DNA of 64,000 nt, from assembly GCF_905220365.1 (NCBI RefSeq), contig NC_061127.1, positions 2,418,001 through 2,482,000 of the forward strand, given 5' to 3'. The notes under the pieces were generated by a model. It ran no database searches. It saw only the letters and a list, made by a program, of their open reading frames with translations, and was not told where the DNA came from. The position numbers and the translations under genes were made by a program. Positions 52,410 to 63,764 of the stretch are shown piece by piece. Source of the DNA: Vanessa cardui (taxonomy: Eukaryota > Arthropoda > Insecta > Lepidoptera > Nymphalidae). Positions within the stretch are counted from its first letter, which is position 1. Every line of letters starts with the position of its first letter.

Positions 52410-52670
52410 TTTACTCGAGTAGGCTTTTATAAGCACTTTTGAATCACAATTAACGCACTATATTAAGCGAAGCTACCACCGGTTCGGAATGCTGATTCTA
52501 CCGGGAAGAACAGGAAAAACTCATTAGTTAGATTTTATTCAACATTTAAAAATACAAAGTCATTGTAGTTAAACACAATGACATATACAGTATGTAATAT
52601 ATCCTGCCTGGAAGTTAAGAAGAGTAAAATCGACGGTTTTTTATCATCTGTATAAGGGAGGTGACTGCTT
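52410..52670 (-). mobile_element. LINE 3' end, family L3
   Basis: GTAGGCTTTTATAAGCACTT, TTGAATCACAATTAACGCAC, GAAGCTACCACCGGTTCGGA, GATTCTACCGGGAAGAACAG, ATATCCTGCCTGGAAGTTAA. Same family as 25095-25400. Confidence 0.75.
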
Positions 52671-52674
52671 TAGG

Positions 52675-53035
52675 TGGCCTACTTCTACCACTTCTACTAT
52701 TTTTAATTAAAAACAATATATTGAAGAATTTAAAGAAAGATTACATAAGTCGCGTCACTTCACGGAATCGATACTAACTTATTTTGTCCGTATTTTCATT
52801 TTAGCTGATGTATTACACGATATATTGTCATTTTTTATGCCATAATATTAAACCATCTGCCTCATTCCACCTGAGTCCTGTCTGCGCACTTACTTTATGA
52901 ACGGAGTAGAACCTAATTTCATAAGCGAATTTTTAACATTTAAGCGCAAAAACATCTCTAAAGTAACTTTGATAAAACATACGAATATAGCACGGTCTGA
53001 AAATTTTACTGATCTAATTTCTCCTCTCCAATTGA
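52675..53035. other. Non-coding stretch
   Basis: Nothing recognised between the L3 end and SINE A. Confidence 0.4.
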
Positions 53036-53215
53036 GGTTTAAAGCATATTCCATCACGCTACTCCAATGCGGGTTGGTGGATACACATGTGGCACAATTT
53101 CGTTGAAATTAGACACACGCAAGTTTCCTCGCGATGCCTACAGCGCTGGGCACGAGATGAATTATAAACACAAATTAATCAGATGAAAATTGAGCGGTGA
53201 TTTCCTTGTGTGAAC
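53036..53215 (-). mobile_element. SINE family A, internal part
   Basis: TATTCCATCACGCTACTCCA, ATGCGGGTTGGTGGATACAC, GCAAGTTTCCTCGCGATGCC, CACGAGATGAATTATAAACA. Head and tail lost. Confidence 0.75.
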
Positions 53216-53219
53216 ACTT

Positions 53220-54440
53220 ACCAGTCAGATAAGTTTGGTCAGGTAGTCATTTGAACGTCAGTAAGTTGATTAATGTGTCAATTTAGTGAGGTGTAATTTT
53301 TAATAATGTTAAGTTCTGTTCTGAGCTGGTTGAAGATAAAGCGAAAAAATCTTGATCAACTTCTTTCTTCTTATTTTGGATTACGATTGGAGCGCATGCG
53401 CAGTGGGCATTAGCAACGAGTGGTATGTGAAAAATTTGCATGTCAATAGTGCCATTTTTTCTTCGCAATAAAATTTATAACTAATCACGCTAATTTTTCG
53501 CACAATTACACTATATCAAAAAAATTCAAACTTCTGGCTGCTTTTAAGTTGTGTAACCAAAAAAACAAGCGGTTACAATAATTGTTAGTGCATTTGTTTT
53601 CACACTAAATTTAGTAGACTGAGTCGTTGATTGATGCATGAATTAATTGAACGTATTAACATAAAAATATTATTTTACATGACTTATTTATAATTTTCGT
53701 ACCTCTTTTATAGGGAAAAAAACTATGTTTTCACTGATTATAACATACAGAAGAAGAGCTTAAAGCATTATTACTGTACTATACTCATAGGTACTATTTT
53801 TGGTTTTAAAATTTATAATCTATCGAGTAAATTGCAGGTAAATAATAAAAACTATAACCTAACATAATCCAAATGTATGAACTATCGAAATTGTTTATGT
53901 TTCATTGTAAGTTACATAAAAGTTCAAAAACTTTCGACAGGTTACAATTTCGCGAGATAGATCTAACGGTATTTACAAGTTAGCGATGATATATGTGTAT
54001 AAAAGTAAATGCACTTAGATCTTATTAAAAAAATAAGAATATCAATTCCATTTTTTAAATTTTTGATGTGTAATACTTTATGCACAAATTATATGATATA
54101 CACGAAATTGAAGCATCAATTAAAAATATGAAGGTGAAAATATGAAGAAAAATTGTCAATTCAGAAACAGGGCAAGAGGACGTGGGTCACCGCCCGAGGC
54201 CTCTCGCTCTGAGGGCCTCGCACTCAACAAATGTAAACTAGATCAAATTGACTTACAGAAAACTCGTTTAAAAATTTAATATCTAAATATAAGGATTTCA
54301 GGAACTCGTAGATATGGCAGCTTGTGATATATTTATTAACGTATTTTTCGAAGCAAATTAGCGAATGGTAAGCTGTCACTAACACCTATAGACAATGTCA
54401 CCAGGTCCTTATGCACGTATTTACACTGAAACAGTCACTG
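53220..54440. other. AT-rich stretch
   Basis: 54175-54235 is a small GC-rich patch (GGGTCACCGCCCGAGGCCTC). 53930-53975 has words similar to the 11698 MITE family (TTTCGACAGGTTACAATTTC) but no ends. No gene. Confidence 0.4.
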
Positions 54441-54446
54441 GTGTTT

Positions 54447-54655
54447 CTAATTCATCTCGTGCTCAGCGGTGAAGGAAAACATCAGGAGGAAAACTGCATG
54501 TGTCTAATTTCGTCGAAATTCTGCCACATGTGCGTTCCACCAACCCGCATTGGAACAGTGTGGTGAAATATGTTCCAAACCTTCTCCTTAATGGGAGAGG
54601 AGGCATCAGCCCAGAAGTGGGAAATTTACGGGCTCTTACTTTACTTTACTTAAGT
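54447..54655 (+). mobile_element. SINE family A, head-truncated, (TTTAC)n tail type
   Basis: TAATTCATCTCGTGCTCAGC, GGTGAAGGAAAACATCAGGA, TGCCACATGTGCGTTCCACC, GGGAGAGGAGGCATCAGCCC and tail CTTACTTTACTTTACTT. Confidence 0.85.
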
Positions 54656-54949
54656 CACCATTTAAGCCGGAACACAACAACACTTTAGCCTACGTATACT
54701 GATACATGCTGATATAACTCTGTGGATAGAAAACATATATTGTACGCAGCTTCTATTATTAGCGCTTCTTGTTTGCACGGTTATGAAATAAAATTAAATA
54801 TCATTGCATCATAAAAAAGTTAAGTAGTTTCTTATGATAAACACAGGCTGACATTAAGTTGCCCATTGATTGGCCAATCGAGAGTCAAGCTGTTCAAAAT
54901 AGACAACTTCATACCTTATCTTGTTACACAATGTTTTTATTATTACATA

Positions 54950-55390
54950 CTAGCAACCCGCCCCGGCTTCGCACGCGTGCATTGCTAATACTAAATGTTT
55001 TTATTTACATCGTTCACAGTTTTTTCTCATGAGACAATACAAACCACTATGTCCTGCATTTTCAATCTGTAATATCTTAAAAATATTCACTTAAATTAAA
55101 TGCTAACAAAGACCATACTATCTATAATAAATGCACAATGTATTTGAGGTACTTAATTGGATAAGGAAAAGTGCTGTATTGCTTAAAATCGCTCCGAAAT
55201 AAGCCATCATTTCTCGTAAAAAGTAAAGGAAAAAAATGGTTATTGTGAGTTATCCCTGAGCGATAGACATATACACGGACTTTTTTTTAGGTGCACAATA
55301 TTACATTATTGTACATTATTTTGATCTATCTCGAAGGATTCAGCCAATGTAAGCTGTAATATGTGTTTATTTACGACATTACATTAGATA
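54950..55390 (+). repeat. Repeat F, longer copy
   Basis: CTAGCAACCCGCCCCGGCTT, CGCACGCGTGCATTGCTAAT, then GAGCGATAGACATATACACG, GATCTATCTCGAAGGATTCA and GCCAATGTAAGCTGTAATAT, parallel to 45727-45910. Confidence 0.65.
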
Positions 55391-55394
55391 TAGA

Positions 55395-55730
55395 GGAAAA
55401 AAAAAAAATAAACAAAATTTAAGTGAATTGTTTTCAATAAATTCAAATGTGCGCTATGCTATACTACTTAATATTAAAAAGATACATATAAAAGAGGTTT
55501 TATCATTTTGAATTGAATGACTTGAAGTTTAGAATAAAATGAAATCAAAACAAAATCTGTCATTAGTTTCGGCATAAATTTTGCGGGAGATTATAGTTAA
55601 AGTTTATAATTACAATATACATACAAGTCATTACTAATGAATTAAATAATGAAACAGTTGTGAGCGACAATATATATCTAGCAATTAAATTAAACGTGGA
55701 CAAGGAAGCTTAGTCTGTTAAAATTTATCC
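55395..55730. other. AT-rich stretch
   Basis: Nothing recognised. Confidence 0.4.
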
Positions 55731-55734
55731 ATAT

Positions 55735-55895
55735 TAATAAAGTGTGCATATCCTTCTGTCTGTCTGATGCTCTTTTAAGGACAAACCGCTGAACAAATTC
55801 GGATGATATTTGGTATAAAGTCAACTACAACTTCAAGGACAGTCATAGGTTACTGGTTTATGCCTGAATGTGTGCGAAGCCGCAAGAGGTAACTG
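55735..55895 (+). repeat. RTE-like LINE tail repeat
   Basis: CCATATTAATAAAGTGTGCA, CTGTCTGTCTGATGCTCTTT, GGACAAACCGCTGAACAAAT, GAATGTGTGCGAAGCCGCAA. Same type as 27664-27860. Confidence 0.6.
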
Positions 55896-56039
55896 GTTAA
55901 AGTACATTTAAAAAAACAATCATGTGTTTGAAGCATGTCTGAGTCCATTTAAATAAAAAACATGAGCGTCAGGGTTTCAATCTTTAACCATCCTCGGTTC
56001 TATAAAATTAAACTCAGGAAATAATCTTCTCTGATTTAT

Positions 56040-56112
56040 TCCAATATGAGGCGGTCCGATCGCTCCGACAGCTCGAACAAGCCTATCGATACCGGCGGGC
56101 GCTCCGCCTTTT
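56040..56112. other. GC-rich pocket of unknown origin
   Basis: GAGGCGGTCCGATCGCTCCG, CAGCTCGAACAAGCC and CCGGCGGGCGCTCCGCC stand out in AT-rich DNA. The plus strand reads YEAVRSLRQLEQAYRYRRAL, the minus strand GGAPAGIDRLVRAVGAIGPP; neither has a clear gene around it. Confidence 0.4.
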
Positions 56113-56114
56113 AT

Positions 56115-56980
56115 GACAAAAATAGGTGGGTAGACTTATTCACTCAACATAACACCTGTTTACAAACACTAAATCATTAATTTAACAATCAAACAGTTTT
56201 AAATTATTAAAATAGTAATTTCTGGATACGTGTCTTTCTTAAATTCGTGGTTACGTGCCGACATATATCTACATTATAAAATTAATTTCATATGATCTTA
56301 ATATATTTAACTTAATAATTTATTTTAGATATATAAGCAACATAAATATATTTTTAAGATAATTTCGATATAAGAAGATATTAGCTAGGTTGGTTAGATC
56401 GTAATGAATATATAATTTATTACTGCGTTTAAAAAACGACTTAGTTGCCAACAATAAACAAAGAACTCTCTCATCTGGTTGGAGCCATATGCACGTATTT
56501 ACTTCCAAGTCACGATTTTTGCCAAAGGTTGTACGTTAAAACATAATTAACGATCCGACCATCCATCAATCCTTCCACTCGATTTACCAACTTAATCAGA
56601 TGACGGAGCAAATATGGCGCCGGCAATATGGCGGCCGAATATGGTATCCTGAGCGAATCGGATGTTACGCTTATTTGTACAAACTTTGCTGTCATTTATT
56701 AGGATAAAAAATGATTCTATGTACCGTGAGTTTGTCTATTTTCACGGATATTTCATTCCGGAAGAATATAAGATATATTTTCTTTTAACATTTTTTTTTT
56801 ATTACTGTTATAAACTTCGAACGCGTCTTTTGGTTACTTTTAGGGATCATTTTTACTACACGAACGTTTATTAAATATATATGAAGAAGTAGAAGAATAT
56901 TTCTTTTAGGGTTTTTTTTCTGAACTATGAATGGGCTCCTATTAATATCTTACTTAAAGACATCGATAGCCGAGAAGTTA
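56115..56980. other. AT-rich stretch, no supported gene
   Basis: 56600-56640 has a short GC patch (GGCGCCGGCAATATGGCGGC). No coding evidence. Confidence 0.4.
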
Positions 56981-56984
56981 TGTG

Positions 56985-57236
56985 GAAGGCGGCTATCATG
57001 GTATGGGCATATAATGCGAAGGAATGATAAAAATAATGTGAGGAAGGCCTTAAGCATGGATGTGGATGGATAGAGGTAGAGGACGACCAAGGAAACGATG
57101 GATGGATTGTGTGAAAGACGATATGGCTAGAAAGAATATTACTTGTGAGATGACGTCTGACAGAGAAGTATGGAAGGAGAAGACATGCTGCGCCGACCCC
57201 AAATAAAATTGGGATAAGGGCATTAGGATGATGATT
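56985..57236 (+). mobile_element. RTE-type LINE ORF C-terminus
   Basis: Plus-strand reading: RRNDKNNVRKALSMDVDG, a stop, then RGRGRPRKRWMDCVKDDMAR, CEMTSDREVWKEKTCCADPK and a stop, followed by AATTGGGATAAGGGCATTAG and a GATGATG tail. This is the conserved C-terminal tail of RTE-like lepidopteran LINEs. Same as 40150-40300. Everything upstream is truncated. Confidence 0.8.
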
Positions 57237-57239
57237 TAG

Positions 57240-58470
57240 GACCTTAAATAAACATCCAATATCAGAATTCGTTTATCTATACTACTATATAAATTTCTAG
57301 AGTCTGTCTGTACACTCAATTTTTTGTTGAATTTCGTCATAGGTAGGTATTCATTTAAAGACTGTCTGATATCAGTTATTGAAAATTTTGTCTGTCTGTC
57401 TGTATGTCCCGCTATAACTCGAGAACGGCTGAACCGATCTTTACAAAAATAAAAATAAGACATGGTCTTGAAAATAAGTTAATGGGTGTCATGAACAATA
57501 TGCACCCTATCCAAAAATTTTAGCGAACTAGCTTTAAAGCTAGTTTCCTATAAAACCATAAATAAGTTATCTAAATATACATAATTATGGAAATTCAACT
57601 GTTAGACGTTAAACAAAACCCTAAAAATTAATATTATAATTTTGTCACGTACATATCAGTTGTTGTACGGCCAAACATTGCCCTAATAAAAAAAGTAATA
57701 TTATAATATTTACCTGTGTTTCGAAAAGTACATTAATTTATTAATTAAAAGAAGTAAATTGTTACATTGTATATCGATAAAAAAGAACTTATATTTTAAT
57801 TAAAATATATCCGTAATTGTATTTTTGTAAAAGACCTGTGAATTATTCTTTAAAAGTTTCTATTACAAAGTGCTTTTTGACATTAATGCAATTAATAAAC
57901 GGATATTTGACACTATTTAAAAAAATATATTCCTCAGTATGACGTCAAAAGCGAAACGAGCAAATGGCATTCTGTAAACTAAGTTGAACGCGACCATAAT
58001 TGATCAAATATGAGTAACGAACCATTTGTAAACATTCATACATGTAATAACATTTTAAATGGTTTTATATGTTAATATAAACGCCATTTGCATTTAATAT
58101 GTTGGCAAACTATATCAAAGCACTTGGACTGACTCCCAATTGTGTGAAACATAAAATTGTGAAAGATACCCGTAATAGCGGTAATAAAACCCCATTTGTG
58201 AACAAAAGTATACAAAACTAGGTGACATTTACGTTTTAATGTAATTCTTTTGTTTCGTCTGTGAAATTTGTTTTACAATTACGTCAATGCCGGTATGAAA
58301 TAGACGCTTAAAGTATATTTAAAATTAACGGTAATGAGTGCTTCTATCTTATAAAGTAAAGCCACACCTCCGTTTATGTACAATGAACATCTCAAAACAC
58401 GTACTGCGAATAAAATATTTCGTGACTTTTTAAGTTTACAATGAAATTAAATCTTATACTTATCTTATAA
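57240..58470. other. AT-rich stretch with a LINE-tail fragment
   Basis: 57375-57550 contains TCTGTCTGTCTGTATGTCCC, CTCGAGAACGGCTGAACCGA and GCTTTAAAGCTAGTTTCC, a retroposon tail of the repeat E/RTE kind. The rest is AT-rich with no gene. Confidence 0.45.
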
Positions 58471-58472
58471 AT

Positions 58473-58765
58473 ACTTGGTGGTAGGGCTTGGCGCAAACCC
58501 GTCTGGATAGGTAACAATCACTCATCAAATATTCTACCGCTAAACAACAGTACTTGGTATTGTTGTGTTCCGGTTTGAACGGTAAGTGAGCCAGTGTTAC
58601 TACAGGCAAAAGGGACATAACATCTTAATTCTCTAGGTTGGTGGCACATTAGCGATGAAAGGAATGGTTTATGTTTCTTACATCGCGATTGTCTATGGGT
58701 GGTGATGACCACATACCATCAATTGGCCCATATGCTCGTCCACCAATCAATAGCATAAAAAAATA
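58473..58765 (+). mobile_element. Full-length SINE family B
   Basis: ACTTGGTGGTAGGGCTTGGC, TATTCTACCGCTAAACAACA, TTGTTGTGTTCCGGTTTGAA, AAAGGGACATAACATCTTAA, ATTGTCTATGGGTGGTGATG, GGCCCATATGCTCGTCCACC, then A-rich TAGCATAAAAAAATAAAA. Confidence 0.92.
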
Positions 58766-58769
58766 AAAC

Positions 58770-59840
58770 CATTGTTTTTATAATTTAATTCAGTAATTCT
58801 AATTTGGAATAAATTGCCGTTGGTTTAACATAACACAAATAATGTTTTTACTCCACTTAATTTGGTTTTTCCTGAAACAAACTCAACTCTACAAATATTT
58901 TTTGTTGTTGTTGTTAACGATGTCTAAAAAGCGACATGTCACATACAAGATATTTTAACGAGTATAACTAATGACGAGTAACATTTTAATGTTGCCAGTC
59001 TATCGCATATTCAACCTTTTTTCATACTTCGATCATAAAGCATTTTTATTTAGGAAATAAAGATTAAAAATAATGGTTATTAAAAATTATATTATATAAG
59101 TATACATACACATACATTATTATAACTCAATCGATTAAACAGTACTTTCAAATTCACTTTCACAAGTTGATTCACCCATACTAAAAAAATAATTTTAAAC
59201 AAAAGTTTCAAAAAAAATATTTGAAGTGTGTTCTATGAATTTAAAAGGAATTCTTAATACAATATTATGTTTTCTATGAGCTTTGACACAGACACTTACT
59301 TCCTTATAAAACTAGACATATTGGTAACAGACCTTCAGATACTCTATGAACATTGAAATAATTCATTTTTAATACCATATAATTCTATCAGACAAAAAAC
59401 CTTAAATATCAAAGATACGCTTCTTTGTTATGCCTATACTTATAGATTTATTCACTCTAAATTAACGGCTTTAATAAATATACAATATAATTTAATATTG
59501 AGTGTCACTCGTGCTTACACTACATATGTATATATGTATGTATGAGCATGAGACGATGAACATAAGAGTCAAGACTATAGACTTTATATTAAGTTACTAT
59601 TTAACGTGGTGGCCGGTGGGGCGCGTTCGTGTGTGAAAAATCGATAATACGAGATGTTACATAGTATTTAACACACTCTAAAATAAAGGAGCATTAATTA
59701 ACACAAGCTAGAAAGAAGAAAACCTAATAATAATTAAAGCTAACTTAAACAAATGTATGCGCTGAATACTAAAAAAGTTTAATTCATTTCACCGATGGCG
59801 TTCATTACCATTAAAACTCAATTCTATCTAAAATGATATT
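58770..59840. other. AT-rich stretch
   Basis: 59610-59640 is locally GC-rich (GTGGTGGCCGGTGGGGCGCG). No gene or named repeat. Confidence 0.4.
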
Positions 59841-59846
59841 ACATCA

Positions 59847-60150
59847 ACAGCATATAAATTTCCCACTATTTGCCTAGGCAAAGGCCTCTTCCCTCTTTGA
59901 GGAGGAGGTTTTGGAATTCATGATTCACCACGCTGTTCCAATTCGGGTTGGTGGAATACACATGTGGCAGAATTTCTATGAAATTAGACACATGCAGGTT
60001 TCCTCACGATGTCTTCTTCACACGAGCACGAGATGAATTATAAACACAAATTAAGCATATGAATATTCAGTGATGCTTGCCTGGGTTTGAACCCGTAATC
60101 ATCGGTTAAGATGCACGCGTTCTAACCAATGGGCCACCTCAGCTCACAAA
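59847..60150 (-). mobile_element. Full-length SINE family A
   Basis: CATCAACAGCATATAAATTT (tail side), CCCACTATTTGCCTAGGCAA, ATTCGGGTTGGTGGAATACA, CATGCAGGTTTCCTCACGAT, TGCTTGCCTGGGTTTGAACC (B box), TCTAACCAATGGGCCACCTC (A box). Confidence 0.9.
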
Positions 60151-61727
60151 TGACATTAAGCTGTACAAAAATATCATGACGAGCGCCAAAATGCTGTCGG
60201 AGTAATAAATTTAGATTAAGTGAGCCACCCTCGACGCGTTGTGTAATGATATATGACGTGGCATATAACTTACTGACAAACTTATTCAGACGTCACGAAC
60301 ACTTCGAACTTTAATATTAAGACTGTCGCAATACAACTTTATGAAGCTGGAATATAATGTAATGCATCTTTATGAGTACTAAGTAATATGAATATTACTT
60401 TTAATTTCGTCGTAATTATGTAATACATAATATGTTTTGTTTTTTTTTTTTCAATTGTCTAATCGAATTTTCATATCGAACAATTGTGAATGGAAAGGAT
60501 TTAATGGAAACATATTTAACATTTTTGGTTCAATGAATATTATTTGTTAGAAACAGTTTAACATTTTTATATGTCACCAAACCGGTGGGGTCATTGACCT
60601 TAGTTCTATTTGAGTTCAAACTGTCATTTTTCGATTCAATTAAGGTTTGGTTTCAGGATTGATCTACCGCCAATTCTAGTTGTATGATAAAAATCATCAA
60701 AAAAAAAACATTGTATAGGAAAATATATTTTATATAAATTTTATTTAACTCAATTTGTCTCCTGTAATAATCCAAATAATAACGTTAATGTACTTGTTCA
60801 CCCAACCATATCACGAAAAATATTAAAAACGTACCACGAATTTAAGATTATTTTGTTTAACGAATATCCTAAAAAATTTTCACAAAGTTTATAAAATTTC
60901 CACTACAAATTACATTTAAGTATAATACGTATGAAATAAATGACTAAAGAAATAATATTCGTTACATTTCGCCGGTTATATTAGTCAAGAGTCCGCGCGC
61001 ACTGTGGTCACACTCGCCGTGGCGTATATTTGAATACCGTAGCATTCTAACATTTATATCGCGTGATGTGATTCCCCGAGCTTGAAAATTTGCTATAATT
61101 TTACTTGACATTCCAGGAATCGCCACAGTAATGGGGAACGGCGTTTATTCCTGTACCACAGCGTTCACGAGCATTTTGTTTCATTTTGAATCTCATTCTA
61201 ATGTGCAAATAAATCTCGTAATTAAATAAATTAATGTTTAAAATTGGTTACTTTCAAAAATAAATTACTTGAAAAGGAAAACCTCAAATAGTAAAATTTT
61301 CCTTAGCTAAAGAATTTAAAACCGGTAGTAGCATTGCTAATAACGTTATTAATGAGTTGTTAACTACGTAATCTAATCATTTGTGACTCTAATAAAACTA
61401 GTAATCAAAGAAAGACCCTATAAATGTCCTGCCCCTGATCAAATTCCTCTGAAGACCTAATGTATTTTGGATGGTAATAATAATGGATGGTCATAATTTC
61501 ATCTAACATGACTCCTTCCTGGTGATGTTTACCTTCACAGTCACGCGAATAAGAAACTCAAGACAAGTGCCAAGTTTTATTTTTCTTTGATTTGGATGAT
61601 TACAAACATATAGTATACATAAATAATTTATTAACATAATAATTAACAACATTAAATGCTTAAATGTATATACAAATATGAACTAAAACTAGTTACTGTA
61701 TAAATCTTGACCGCGTGGAATGGTGGC

Positions 61728-61775
61728 AAGAATGCTAGCAGCATTTCCCCGTTGAATCGCAATTCCGATCCTAAT
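61728..61775. repeat. Dispersed repeat shared with 34246-34292
   Basis: AAGAATGCTAGCAGCATTTC and CCCGTTGAATCGCAATTCCG. On the minus strand it reads RIGIAIQRGNAASILA, possibly a LINE ORF fragment. Confidence 0.55.
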
Positions 61776-62307
61776 ATATTAGTATAGTATCCATATAGTA
61801 AGAGATGGTGTTGGCAGTTACAGGCGTTGAGGACCCAGCCTGTCGATGTACTGGTTTACTCCGAAGAAATGGACCAACCAAAATAGTTATTAAATTAGAA
61901 CCCTGAATGTTCCGTTATGATTCACGTGTTCTAACTCATATATCTCGGATCATCGTCTGTTATAAGACGTGACGTTATTACGATTTATTTACTCAATAAA
62001 AACGCTTCAGCAGGAAAAAAACAAACCTCAGTATATAAGCTGGGTTCTTCCATCAAGCTCACGTGCTCGGCTTAAAAGTTCCTATCGAGGAAATACGTTT
62101 TTCTTTTAGACATCTTTACGACTATCCTTAGATACATCTTATTTACTGCCTCCGCGGTTTCTGTTGCTCAGACGATCACTCGTTAAGGTGGATATATTCG
62201 CCTTTTAAAAGTATACACGTAATGCAACATTAAGACTATTTGCACTCCCTTGTTTTACAGACAATCTATCTCAAACTCTATCAGATAAGTATTGCTAGAC
62301 CTAGAGA

Positions 62308-62334
62308 GCTTGCTTGCTTGCTTGCTTGCTTGCT
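62308..62334 (+). repeat. (CTTG)n microsatellite
   Basis: About six perfect CTTG units. Confidence 0.95.
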
Positions 62335-62349
62335 AGAGATAAAGTACCA

Positions 62350-62605
62350 GCTTGTTGACATTCAACTGGGCTGAGGCCTCCTCTATTTTGAAGAGTTAGA
62401 GCTTAATCGACCTTTCATGCCAATTTTCTTGAATACGATTTGGTGGATTTTCATGTAACACATGTATGTTTTCTCGTGATGATTTGCCTTCTCGCCAAGC
62501 ACCATATTCATAATCATAAGCACATGTAATATAGTGCTTGCCTGATTTCGAACCTGTAACCATTAGTTAAAATTGACGTGGTCTAAGCACTGGGTTGTCT
62601 CAGTT
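62350..62605 (-). mobile_element. Old, diverged SINE family A
   Basis: CAACTGGGCTGAGGCCTCCT, GATTTGGTGGATTTTCATGT, CATGTATGTTTTCTCGTGAT, AGTGCTTGCCTGATTTCGAA, ACTGGGTTGTCTCAG. Full order kept but heavily mutated. Confidence 0.7.
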
Positions 62606-62705
62606 GTATTGCGTGATTTGTATTGTTATATTTCGGTATAAAGAATGGGCTGGTATTGTAACAGAACTGTCTATGATCAATACTATTTAGCCAATTTTAT
62701 TTTAT

Positions 62706-62800
62706 TTACTTGGTGGATTGGTGGTCATGGAGTTTTTTACAAGCCCATCTGGGTATCACTGCCTTATGATATAATCTATCGCCAAACAGAAATTCTTAGT
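62706..62800 (+). mobile_element. Diverged SINE family B fragment
   Basis: ACTTGGTGGATTGGTGGTCA, CAAGCCCATCTGGGTATCAC, TATAATCTATCGCCAAACAG. The rest of the SINE is not recognisable. Confidence 0.55.
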
Positions 62801-62809
62801 ATCCTAGTT

Positions 62810-63590
62810 TATAGATCCATTTGTCTTCCTATTTAAATTCCATTTTTTTTTTCAAATCAAACAAAAGTTTAGTTTATAAAAGAACTATTCCGATAAACTA
62901 TGACAATAGCTTGTTTCTAATTAATACTGAAATTCTTGGAAAAATATATATTGATCCTCATTCTGACGTTGCAAGCATCCCGCGCAAACTATTGTATGAT
63001 CTCACAGGGATAATAATAGAAATACCCTTTGCAAGCCACATTTACAATGAAAATATCACAAAAGACCGATTAGTTCCACATAAGTTGGTACATAGCTATA
63101 GTATAGCTATTCATTCACGAAGGTACGAAGTAATCTATCATTTTTTTATTAAATAAACGTAACAAATACAATTTTATTTGTATTTTTTGCTGTCGTTACT
63201 TTTAATCGTCTCACACACACTTGGATATATTGCAAGCAAAAACGTCACTCACTCTAACGCATCTTGATAATAATTTAAGGTGGAAGGGCGCGCCTTCGTA
63301 ATATTCAAATACCTAAGTTCAAGTTTTATTATTTTTTCTTAAGAAATATATCACACATATGCCAATAGTACATAACATTTAACATTATACCACAAGTCAT
63401 ATTCTTTTACAAACTTTTGTAATCTGCGGCGTGATGCAGGCAACGATAAAACCGAGAGTCGTGATGTCATGGATTGAGGAAGGTTGGATTTTTGTAAAAT
63501 TCGGATATGGATATGTTCGGAATGGAGGTCAACAACATTATTAAAATAATGAACGTATAAATTATGAGCATATTCAGCGACCATTTTCAA
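62810..63590. other. AT-rich stretch with one unexplained frame
   Basis: A plus-strand frame (62821-63156, no ATG at its opening) holds a hydrophilic peptide of ordinary composition (LINTEILGKIYIDPHSDVAS...). I recognise no family, and no splice or promoter evidence supports it. Confidence 0.3.
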
Positions 63591-63591
63591 T

Positions 63592-63760
63592 GTTTTTTTT
63601 TTTTAATGTTATAGGTGCAAACGAGCAGGAGGCTCACATGTAGTACTAAACAACAAGGGGGCATGGAAACGAGTACGCTCTTTTCTTGAAGGTTCCCAAG
63701 TCGTATCGGTTCTGAAAAACTGCCGGCCAAAGCTGCAAGTGAGTCTACTAATCTGCGCAA
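63592..63760 (+). repeat. Dispersed repeat D
   Basis: Poly(T) run, then TGTTATAGGTGCAAACGAGC, AGGAGGCTCAC, and further on CGCTCTTTTCTTGAAGGTTC, CCAAGTCGTATCGGTTCTGA and AACTGCCGGCCAAAGCTG. Longest copy of D in the window, with an internal deletion. Poly(T) at the left suggests a minus-oriented poly(A) retroposon. Confidence 0.7.
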
Positions 63761-63764
63761 GTTT

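Larger units (their letters stand above)
60155..62340. other. Mostly AT-rich stretch, no supported gene
   Basis: 60965-61175 is less AT-rich (AGAGTCCGCGCGCACTGTGG, GAATCGCCACAGTAATGGGG) without a frame. 61840-62200 is also moderately GC. None translates into a recognisable protein. Confidence 0.4.

Noticed and set aside
62031..62070. TATATAAG with a following TTCTTCCATCA as a gene promoter
   Set aside because: No coding sequence or splice signals follow; chance TATA words are frequent in DNA this AT-rich.
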